From Parashewanella sp965200795 (lineage in GTDB: Bacteria > Pseudomonadota > Gammaproteobacteria > Enterobacterales > Shewanellaceae), in the NCBI GenBank assembly GCA_965200795.1, contig CBDAVB010000043.1:1-64000 (forward strand): a stretch of 64,000 nucleotides of DNA, given 5' to 3'. Of the stretch, positions 54,977 through 61,635 are shown one piece after another. The number at the start of each line of letters is the position of its first letter. The first letter of the stretch is position 1. The notes beneath the pieces are model-generated. The model made no database searches and had not been told where the DNA came from. It saw only the letters and a program-made list of their open reading frames with translations. The position numbers and the translations under genes are program-made.

Positions 54977-55009
54977 GGCGTGGAGGATGTCAATACTGTA
55001 TCTTCAGCT

Positions 55010-55240
55010 ATGGGTAATAACCAAGTGTGGTTTGATACGTCAGTGTTAGCGGGTTACCAAAAAGCCCGATATAAAGATAACCTTTTAATGCAAACAGGCA
55101 TGGACGTGTTTTATAAGGGTTTCAGTAATGATTTGAAGCCGTTGAAAGCGCTAAGAAATTCAGCGTTAAAAATAGCCAATATCGATTCGCCGATAAAAAA
55201 CAAGTACTGAAATATGCATTAGTGCTTTACTATAGGCCAG
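55010..55240 (+). pseudogene. Ubiquinone-biosynthesis FAD hydroxylase, C-terminal remnant
   Basis: The frame reads VWFDTSVLAGYQKARYKDNL, then LMQTGMDVFYKGFSNDLKPL KALRNSALKIANIDSPIKN, and after a one-base shift KKQVLKYALVL. This is the C-terminal helical end of UbiF/VisC-type hydroxylases (L..Y...R..DN..MM..MD.f...Fsn...plk.lRn.gL...). Together with the N-terminal piece at 53581 it shows one gene broken around the IS605 element. Confidence 0.7.
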
Positions 55241-57074
55241 TAATGATTTTATTCATAGACTCGGAAGCCTTCTCTGCGCTTGGCCTATTCTTGTAATTTA
55301 CCTGAAGGCAAGCGCTGACTAGTTTCAATAGTTCTATCATATCACTAAAAGGTTCTGCTTTGTATAATTCTGATATTTTGGATGTTTTTAACCAAAGTTC
55401 TTGGCCGCAAATATGGGTTTGACTAAGAAGCAGTGCCGCTTCCTCACGTTGCTTTATCGCAGCCGTTTTACCTATACAGATATTTAATAATAAACAACCA
55501 AAGGACCACATATCTACAGCGGCGGTATACAAGGTTTCATACGGTCCGCTTAAAACTATATGCATAGAAACTTCCGGTGCTCGATACCCTGGTGTTCCCA
55601 ATGGTAAGACACTAGCATACTTTATTAGATAACCGGTCGGATCTTGAATGTTCCCCCCGGGTAAGGTTCCCGCTGAATCGAAATCACCGAGTTTTACGGA
55701 AAATTTTGAAGCACAATCACATGCTATAGGGCTGCAGCTGCAATTCATTTTTAGCATGATGTTGCTGGCTTTTACATCTCGATGAACATATCCATTATGA
55801 TGAATATATTTCAGTGCTTTTAAAGTTTCATTTAAGGTGAACAGAACATTTTTTATTGCTTGCTTGAATTTTTCGTGATCTTTGCGACAGTTTCGATAAA
55901 AATATTTTAAGCAGCCAACTTTTTTATCCGATAAAACCTGTCGCAAATCGAAATCCAACTTAGGCATAAAGTGAAAGCAATAAAACTTACCGCGACGCCG
56001 TTCATGCTCGTCTCCCATAAGCACTGCCAATAATGGTAAAATGTTATTGTTTTTTTGAAGAGCTGTATGGACATTAATTTCATTCGAACGGTAAACGGTT
56101 TTCTTTACGGCATACTGTTTTCCTGCGTGATAAATAACAGATACGAAACCATTACCGCCGTCACCTATTCTCAATTTTAAAGTATTGCCTGAAGGTATTG
56201 GATATTTAAATTCTCCGCTAAAGTTTGCATCCTGTGTATAAATTATACGCCCTGGATTGTTTAAGTTTTGGCGGTAGAAAACCGGTTTCATATAACCGCT
56301 TGTTTGATGAACAGAACCTTGGTTCATGGCGGTTGTAACAGACTTTTCTTTTTCTTGACTATTAAAACCTTTTAAAACTAATTTCATTGTTGCATGGCCG
56401 TAAATGTTTGTAACTCTCTGTTTTACAAGGTACTTACCGCTTTGCGGGTATTGCGTATGTTCAGCTGTGTTACAAACTCTAACCTTATCTCCTATAACTA
56501 CCGCATAGTTTGGTTTGCTGTATCCAGAGCTTTTTTTCTGTTGTTTACCTTTATGTAGAGTTGCCTTACCTGCTCCTGCATTTTGTTTTGTAGGCATGTG
56601 ACTTTGTCGAGCTAACTCTGTATAAGATTTGGCGTGAGTTCCTTCCTCCGAAAACTGCGGTTTTGTAACGGGTTGAGACATCGAAATTATTCCTTGTTCC
56701 AGATTTGCTGGCGGTAAGTATTTGGTTGTCCATGTTTTCCATGTTGTATCGTTTGTTGTACTTGAGGCGGTTGTTGTTTGGGAAGTATTGCCGCAGCCTT
56801 TCGCATAGGTATTCAATGTAGAAGCTATGTTGCTCATGCCCACAATGCTGGAACGATAAGAGTTATCTGAATATTTAGAACCCGAATCAGCCCCTTTTGT
56901 ACCCGCTTGTTCAACATTTCCTGTGGTACTAGCTGCATCATTAACTTCATAAGTAAAGTCATTTAGTGTAGTTAACAGACGGGTTGGTTTCTCTGCTTTG
57001 TCATTGAATTCATTTTGCGTATAAGTACCTGCTGTTGGAACTCGGTTCGAGTCAGGATTAAGTTGAAATGCCAT
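55230..57074 (-). CDS. Eukaryotic-type Ser/Thr protein kinase
   Basis: The protein has 614 residues. Residues 1-290 are polar and partly low-complexity (Thr/Ser/Asn-rich), with no signal peptide or membrane segment. The kinase domain spans about 298-614: Gly-loop IGDGGNGF (303-310), Lys324 in YAVKK, Glu332 of helix C, HRDVKASNIM (catalytic Asp433, Asn438), DFD at 464-466 in place of DFG (the metal Asp is kept), GTPGYRAPE (493-501), DMWSFG and Arg597. All catalytic residues are present. It lacks the PASTA and membrane parts of housekeeping bacterial kinases, so a secreted, host-directed role is plausible. It lies alone between a decayed hydroxylase and pth. Confidence 0.85.
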   Translation of the reverse strand: MAFQLNPDSNRVPTAGTYTQNEFNDKAEKPTRLLTTLNDFTYEVNDAASTTGNVEQAGTKGADSGSKYSDNSYRSSIVGMSNIASTLNTYAKGCGNTSQTTTASSTTNDTTWKTWTTKYLPPANLEQGIISMSQPVTKPQFSEEGTHAKSYTELARQSHMPTKQNAGAGKATLHKGKQQKKSSGYSKPNYAVVIGDKVRVCNTAEHTQYPQSGKYLVKQRVTNIYGHATMKLVLKGFNSQEKEKSVTTAMNQGSVHQTSGYMKPVFYRQNLNNPGRIIYTQDANFSGEFKYPIPSGNTLKLRIGDGGNGFVSVIYHAGKQYAVKKTVYRSNEINVHTALQKNNNILPLLAVLMGDEHERRRGKFYCFHFMPKLDFDLRQVLSDKKVGCLKYFYRNCRKDHEKFKQAIKNVLFTLNETLKALKYIHHNGYVHRDVKASNIMLKMNCSCSPIACDCASKFSVKLGDFDSAGTLPGGNIQDPTGYLIKYASVLPLGTPGYRAPEVSMHIVLSGPYETLYTAAVDMWSFGCLLLNICIGKTAAIKQREEAALLLSQTHICGQELWLKTSKISELYKAEPFSDMIELLKLVSACLQVNYKNRPSAEKASESMNKIITGL

Positions 57075-57389
57075 TACTTTTTCCTTAATGCTGAATTAAA
57101 CTATGGCCAAATATCATCATTACATATAACGAATTAAACAGTAAAGAAAGAGACAGTTGATGAGGTAGTAAAATTTCCCCCATTCAATACTGAGCATCAG
57201 TTTTAACTTAACTTAAAGCTGACCATATACTTTTGATTAATCTAACATCCTATAGCTTAATAAAAAGTTAATTTTAGTTAATGTTTTCTTCAAAATCCTC
57301 AAGCCAAAAAACCTATCGCTTTAACTCCCTTAAGCTCAGTGTTAAAATTCGCCGTTTTTATTTTATAACCAAAAAGATTAAGGGCAGGA
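57075..57389. other. Divergent intergenic region between kinase and pth
   Basis: AT-rich sequence with no open frame. It should contain the start signals for both divergent genes; AAGGGCAGGA immediately precedes the pth ATG and is a strong ribosome-binding site. Confidence 0.5.
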
Positions 57390-57977
57390 ATGAACGACAT
57401 TAAGTTAATTGTCGGTTTAGCTAATCCAGGTACTGAATACGAAAGAACTCGTCATAATGCGGGTGAATGGTTCGTTAAAGAGCTGGTTCGTATTACGGGT
57501 GCTAATTTAGCGATGGACAGTAAATACTTTGGCTTAACAGCTAGAACCACGTTGCATGGTAAAGATGTCCGTTTGCTGATCCCTGCTACTTTTATGAACT
57601 TAAGCGGTAAATCCGTCGGCGCATTAGCTAACTTTTACAAGATCGCTCCAGAGCAAATTTTAGTGGCTCATGATGAGCTTGATATGCCTCCGGGTGTTGC
57701 CAAGTTTAAATTAGGCGGCGGTCACGGTGGTCATAATGGTTTAAAAGATATTATTGCCAAGCTTGGTAATAATAAAAATTTTTATCGGTTGCGTATCGGG
57801 ATTGGTCATCCAGGCCATAAAAACTTAGTGAGTAACTATGTATTGAGTAAAGCTAGCCTGACCGATCAACAGCTTATGGATGCGACCATTGACGAAGCGG
57901 TGCGCTCGACAGAAGTTTGGTTCAAACAAGATTTAACAGCAGCAATGCAAAGGCTGCATTCTTTTAAAGCTGAGTAA
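57390..57977 (+). CDS. pth: Peptidyl-tRNA hydrolase
   Basis: This 195-residue essential enzyme cleaves peptidyl-tRNA released by stalled ribosomes. The diagnostic motifs are complete: KLIVGLANPGTEYERTRHNA (catalytic His and Asn region), PATFMNLSGKSVG, VAHDELDMPPGVAKFKLGGG (catalytic Asp) and GHGGHNGLKDI (Asn). Length is normal and the ribosome site is strong. In most gammaproteobacteria pth lies beside ychF or rplY; here it stands between an effector-like kinase and a MITE in the sap-psp island. It is either relocated or a second copy. Confidence 0.96.
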   Translation: MNDIKLIVGLANPGTEYERTRHNAGEWFVKELVRITGANLAMDSKYFGLTARTTLHGKDVRLLIPATFMNLSGKSVGALANFYKIAPEQILVAHDELDMPPGVAKFKLGGGHGGHNGLKDIIAKLGNNKNFYRLRIGIGHPGHKNLVSNYVLSKASLTDQQLMDATIDEAVRSTEVWFKQDLTAAMQRLHSFKAE

Positions 57978-57999
57978 GCGTTAAAAGAAAGTTTATAAC

Positions 58000-58050
58000 G
58001 TCATACCCGCGAAGGCTGGTATCCAGAGTCTTTAATACAATAAGCAAAAG
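58000..58050. repeat. Dispersed palindromic repeat, half member 7
   Basis: GTCATACCCGCGAAGGCTGG followed by TATCCAGAG is the left half of the repeat family. The right half is absent, and a MITE starts six bases later. Confidence 0.6.
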
Positions 58051-58055
58051 GCACT

Positions 58056-58328
58056 AGTACTCCGTCCAGTTGCATTTGATGTTTTCAGTGGTTCGTAAGG
58101 CGGTCATAAGCAAGGCGGATTTGCGCGGGCGTAGCTATTCTACGTCTCTACGTCAATCAAATCTAACGCGGCCAGGTGGCCGCTTTACGAATCACCCTCC
58201 GGGCTCAGGGCAGAACGCCCGTTTCTTCGTTGCAGTGACTAACTACTCCGGTATATTTTCGCCACCGCGCCTTGAACCGGAAGTTCTGCCTTAAGCTGAA
58301 GCTGACAAATGCAACCGGACGGAGTACT
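58056..58328. mobile_element. 273-bp MITE-like element with 23-bp inverted repeats
   Basis: The left end AGTACTCCGTCCAGTTGCAT plus TTG recurs in inverse at the right end (CAAATGCAACCGGACGGAGT plus ACT) with one mismatch. The interior is GC-rich and non-coding; its one open frame overlaps the terminal repeats and shows no protein-like pattern. Size and structure fit a non-autonomous miniature transposon. It adjoins the IS4 transposase remnant on its right. Confidence 0.7.
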
Positions 58329-58943
58329 GGCAGGGTTACCTTATCAAACAAAGTCCATTGCCGTTGAGTTGAATCCAGCGGAAACGGCAAAGGTTGAACC
58401 GAATCGGATTAAAGTTAAACTCGTTTTTTGTCGAGGCGTTAATCCTGATAAGAAAAAAGCAGGCAAACATGATTGGGCATTATTTTTAAGCGCGGACGCT
58501 TCGCTAAGGGATGAAAAAATTCTTGAGATTCAGCTTTGCGCTGGGGCATTGAGGTGTACTTTAAGGAAGCCAAACAGCACCTTGGTCTTTTGAGTGAGCA
58601 AAGTCGTCATTACAGCGCTTATATCGCTTCAATCCATCTGACAGGATTAAGGTTTTGCTTGCTTGTGCATGCGAAACAGAATGATGAAAACAGCAAAGTC
58701 TGTGACTCAGGAGACCTGCTGTGCGGCAGTCTGCAAAATTTAGATTTTGCTTGTAAATTACGGGGCTTATCTCAGGCGTTGATCAGCGATGCAATTTCAA
58801 GTATTTCTTCATTATCAACAACAGAAAGCGAAATCATACTGAATAAAATCAATGAAGAAGTGACCTCGTTTTTTAATCAAGTCATGCAAATGGATACTTT
58901 TACCTTGCGCCAAGAGGCTATTTTTACTGAAAAGTACCCGTGA
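58329..58943 (+). pseudogene. IS4-family transposase, C-terminal remnant
   Basis: The frame starts at the MITE edge: LAGLPYQTKSIAVELNPAET, then RIKVKLVFCRGVNPDKKKAG, HDWALFLSADASL and ILEI. After a frame change near 58535 it continues LRWGIEVYFKEAKQHLGLLS EQSRHYSAYIASIHLTGLRF. The R(3)E(6)K spacing in RWGIEVYFKEAK is the IS4 YREK signature containing the catalytic Glu. The frame ends at 58943, 15 bases before the right terminal repeat. It is the counterpart of the N-terminal remnant at 49679. Confidence 0.8.
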
Positions 58944-58989
58944 TTTTAGTTAAAAACGAACTCCGGAACTTGAGTTGTAAGTTAATTTT

Positions 58990-60063
58990 TTAATCTTTCT
59001 CCAGCAAATTGTACTTCTTTAAGATACCGCGGAGCTGATGATAAGTCAGTCCGAGATTTTCAGCGGTTCTTTTTTGGTTAAACTGACTTTGCTCTAAAGC
59101 CTGTTTAATTATCTCAACCTCATATCGCTCTGTTTCTTCCTTAAAGTTCAAAGGGAAACAGATGTTTTGACTCGGCGGGGGTACGCTTCGCGTTGCATCT
59201 TCCTCTGGTTCAGGTATCTCAGGCGCGGCTGATTGCGGCGCGGCCTGCTGCGATAAGGTTCGAATCCGTTTTGTCGGCCGGTAAGGCGACTCAAACGGAT
59301 CCAGACTGATGGCCGCGATTGGCGCGGCTTCAGTGCCGTTGCGGTAAACGCTGCGCTCAACGGCGTTTTTCAGCTCACGAATGTTTCCCGGCCAGGCGTA
59401 ATCGTGTAACTGCTCAACCGCGGTTGGCGAGAAACCCGCGAACAACGGCATTTTCAGCTGGCGGATCATGCCGAGGGCGAAGTATTCAGCCAGCGGCATA
59501 ATGTCCTCTTTACGATAGCGCAGCGGCGGCAGCGTGATGACATCAAAGGCTAAGCGGTCAAGCAGGTCGGCGCGAAACTCGCCGGCTTCTGCCAGTGACG
59601 GTAAATCCTCATTAGCGGCGCAGATCAAGCGCACATCAGCCTGTACGGTTTTACTGCCGCCGACCCGTTCAAACTCCCCGTATTCAATCACCCGCAAGAG
59701 CTTTTCTTGTATCAAACCTGACGTGTTGGCCAATTCGTCTAAAAACAGCGTGCCGCCGTCAGCTCGCTCAAAGCGGCCTTCATGACGACCTTTAGCGCCG
59801 GTAAAAGCACCGGATTCATGGCCGAATAATTCACTTTCTAACAGGTTTTCGCTTAATGATGAGCAATTTAGTTTAATAAAGCTTTGATCCCAGCGCCGGG
59901 AAAGGTAATGTAGGCGTTCGGCGATAAGTTCTTTACCTGTACCGCGTTCGCCGATGATCAAAACAGGCTTTGACAGCGGCGCGACTTGAGATACATGTTC
60001 TAAAACCTCAAGTAAGGCATCAGACTGGCCGATCAGGTTATCTTGTTTGAATGAGTTCGCCAC
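58990..60063 (-). CDS. pspF: Sigma-54 activator of the phage-shock operon PspF
   Basis: This 357-residue AAA+ enhancer-binding protein lacks a receiver domain, as PspF should. It has Walker A IGERGTGKELIA, GAFTGA loop ELFGHESGAFTGAKG for contact with sigma-54, Walker B GGTLFLDELANT, and the R-finger region. A long Pro/Glu linker leads to a Fis-type HTH (NQKRTAENLGLTYHQLRGILKKY). In the off state PspA binds it; membrane stress releases it to activate pspA. It is divergent from pspA with the regulatory region between. Confidence 0.95.
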   Translation of the reverse strand: MANSFKQDNLIGQSDALLEVLEHVSQVAPLSKPVLIIGERGTGKELIAERLHYLSRRWDQSFIKLNCSSLSENLLESELFGHESGAFTGAKGRHEGRFERADGGTLFLDELANTSGLIQEKLLRVIEYGEFERVGGSKTVQADVRLICAANEDLPSLAEAGEFRADLLDRLAFDVITLPPLRYRKEDIMPLAEYFALGMIRQLKMPLFAGFSPTAVEQLHDYAWPGNIRELKNAVERSVYRNGTEAAPIAAISLDPFESPYRPTKRIRTLSQQAAPQSAAPEIPEPEEDATRSVPPPSQNICFPLNFKEETERYEVEIIKQALEQSQFNQKRTAENLGLTYHQLRGILKKYNLLEKD

Positions 60064-60154
60064 GGTTTTTTGGTATTTTCCGCTAAAAATTGGTGAAAAT
60101 TATAATAAGTCGCTATAACGAGAATTGAAAGAAAAAGTTAAAAAAATGTTTAAG

Positions 60155-60198
60155 TTACTGTAAGTAAAGGTTTAGTTAAAGTTGGCACGATGTCTGAT
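60155..60198 (+). promoter_or_regulatory. Sigma-54 promoter and candidate PspF site for pspA
   Basis: TTGGCACG at 60182-60189 with GA ten bases after the GG is a sigma-54 -24/-12 element (GG-N10-GA instead of GC). It lies 40 bases before pspA. About 15 bp upstream the palindrome TTACTGTAAGTAA (60155-60167) could be a PspF or IHF-region element; this part is a guess. Confidence 0.6.
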
Positions 60199-60236
60199 TT
60201 AACTACTTTGAAATTGATCACTTTGAGGAATGGATT

Positions 60237-60917
60237 ATGGGAATTTTTTCACGTTTTGCGGATATCATTAATTCGAACATCAGCTCTTTACTTGATAAGG
60301 CTGAAGATCCGGAGAAAATGGTCCGCCTGATTATCCAGGAAATGGAAGATACATTAGTCGAAGTTCGCTCAACCAACGCCAAGGTACTGGCTGAAAAGAA
60401 AGAACTTTTACGTCGCATCGCCCGATCACAAGAGCAAGTACAGGATTGGCAGGATAAAGCTGAGCTTGCGCTTTCTAAAAATCGTGAAGATTTAGCCAAA
60501 GCCGCTTTGATGGAAAAACAAAAGTACACTGACGTGGCTAAATCACAAGCTGATGAACTTTTAGTTGTTGAAGAACACATCAGTCGTTTGAAAGAGGAAG
60601 TCGTTCAGTTGCAAGAAAAGCTGGCTGACGCGAAAGCTCGCCAGAAAACCATTATCATGCGAACTCAGACGGCATCTTCCCGTCTGAACGTTAAGAAGCA
60701 ATTGGATTCAGGTAAAGTTGATGACGCGATGCTGAAGTTTGAGCAATACGAGCGACGTGTCGAAGGTTTAGAGGCTCAGGTTGAGTCTTATGAAGCGGGC
60801 AAAAAGAGCAGCCTCGCTGATGAGTTCGCGGCTCTGGAAGCAGAAGAAAATGTCAATAATGAGCTTGAAGCTTTAAAGGCGAAAGTTAAGGCTAAAAAAG
60901 CAAAATCAAAAGCTTAA
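60237..60917 (+). CDS. pspA: Phage-shock protein A
   Basis: This 226-residue, almost wholly helical ESCRT-III-like protein (PspA/IM30/Vipp1 family) coats damaged inner membrane and restrains PspF. The N-terminus MGIFSRFADIINSNISSLLDKAEDPEKMVRLIIQEMEDTLVEVR is the conserved amphipathic helix and first long helix. Coiled coils follow to residue about 190, ending in an Ala/Lys-rich tail (KAKVKAKKAKSKA). A sigma-54 promoter lies upstream. It is co-transcribed with pspB and pspC. Confidence 0.97.
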   Translation: MGIFSRFADIINSNISSLLDKAEDPEKMVRLIIQEMEDTLVEVRSTNAKVLAEKKELLRRIARSQEQVQDWQDKAELALSKNREDLAKAALMEKQKYTDVAKSQADELLVVEEHISRLKEEVVQLQEKLADAKARQKTIIMRTQTASSRLNVKKQLDSGKVDDAMLKFEQYERRVEGLEAQVESYEAGKKSSLADEFAALEAEENVNNELEALKAKVKAKKAKSKA

Positions 60918-60944
60918 TTGGGGGGAATGCAGGAGAACTTATTT

Positions 60945-61187
60945 ATGGACGGAGAAGTACTAATTATCCCAATTGTTTTGTTTATGGTTATTGTTGCACC
61001 GATTTGGCTGATTTTACATTACCGCAGCAAAAAGCAAGTAAGCCAAGGATTGTCTGAAGATGAGTTCGCTCAATTGAATGAACTCATCAAACGGGCGGAC
61101 AAAATGGGGCAGCGCATCGAAACATTGGAAAAAATATTGGATTCGGAATCTCCAGACTGGAGGAATAGAGATGACAACAAGCAATAG
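60945..61187 (+). CDS. pspB: Phage-shock protein B
   Basis: This membrane sensor of about 80 residues, from ATG 60945, has CAGGAGAAC at proper distance. It has one transmembrane helix (VLIIPIVLFMVIVAPIWLILHY) and a cytoplasmic coiled coil (ELIKRADKMGQRIETLEKILDSESPDWRNR), very close to E. coli PspB. Earlier in-frame starts (TTG 60918, ATG 60927) would add residues before the helix and are less well placed. It overlaps pspC by 17 bp. With PspC it relays membrane stress to PspA-PspF. Confidence 0.93.
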   Translation: MDGEVLIIPIVLFMVIVAPIWLILHYRSKKQVSQGLSEDEFAQLNELIKRADKMGQRIETLEKILDSESPDWRNRDDNKQ

Positions 61188-61566
61188 AAAAACGCTTTAT
61201 CGAATACCGCAGCAGAAGAAGGTCGCCGGAGTTTGTGCCGGAGTCGCTGAATTCTTCGGATTGGAAACATGGTTAGTTCGTGTTGTCACCGCTTCTATCT
61301 TCCTCTTGGGTGGCGCTGGCATGATTCTTATCGGTTATATAGTGTTATGGGTCGTTCTTGATGAAAAGCCAGTAACCTATGATGAAAATAGCCTGCATCG
61401 TGACATTGAGGTGAAAAAGAAATTTTGGCAAGCGGGTGAACCCGCGACTCAGGCGCTTCAGGATGTCAATCAGCAGTTTCGTGCCTTAGAGTTGAGATTG
61501 CGAAACATGGAGCGTTACGTCACGTCTGACAGTTATGACTTGAAACGCCAAATTGATAATTTATAA
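61171..61566 (+). CDS. pspC: Phage-shock protein C
   Basis: This 131-residue protein starts at ATG 61171, preceded by AGGAATAGAG. The PspC domain is clear: LYRIPQQKKVAGVCAGVAEFFGLETWLVRV, followed by a transmembrane helix (TASIFLLGGAGMILIGYIVLWVVLD) and a C-terminal coiled coil (LQDVNQQFRALELRLRNMERYVTSDSYDLKRQ). It binds PspA during stress and acts with PspB. The start lies within the end of pspB, indicating translational coupling. Confidence 0.94.
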   Translation: MTTSNRKTLYRIPQQKKVAGVCAGVAEFFGLETWLVRVVTASIFLLGGAGMILIGYIVLWVVLDEKPVTYDENSLHRDIEVKKKFWQAGEPATQALQDVNQQFRALELRLRNMERYVTSDSYDLKRQIDNL

Positions 61567-61635
61567 CTTTCTCTACCCGAAGGCGCTGAACATGAAGAAC
61601 CAGTGCCTTTTCATTTTCTGGACTGCCGGATTTCA

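Larger units (their letters stand above)
53692..54993. mobile_element. IS200/IS605-family element with divergent tnpA and tnpB remnants
   Basis: The left end carries hairpin CCCCGTCCTTTTAGGTCGGGG (53692-53712). The right end has CCGCGTCCTTTAGGGCGTGG (54964-54983) followed by AGGATGTCAA. These subterminal hairpins without inverted terminal repeats are characteristic of IS605. tnpA (minus) and tnpB (plus) diverge from about 53900. Both are damaged. Confidence 0.8.
49590..58976. mobile_element. 9.4-kb island bracketed by the two ends of an IS4-family element
   Basis: The sequence AACTCAAGTCCCGGAGTTC at 49590 recurs in inverse at 58958-58976 with one mismatch (AACTCAAGTTCCGGAGTTC), and TGTA flanks both ends if the repeat is read from ACTCAAG. 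Next to the left end is the N-terminal part of an IS4 transposase, and next to the right end the C-terminal part, both on the plus strand. The catalytic middle is absent from both. The island separates sapA from pspF. It could be a composite element of two truncated copies, or one copy invaded by foreign DNA and then deleted. Confidence 0.65.

Noticed and set aside
58070..58294. A 74-codon open frame in the MITE
   Set aside because: It spans the element from one terminal repeat nearly to the other, has no ribosome-binding site and no protein-like pattern; the inverted repeats explain the region better.
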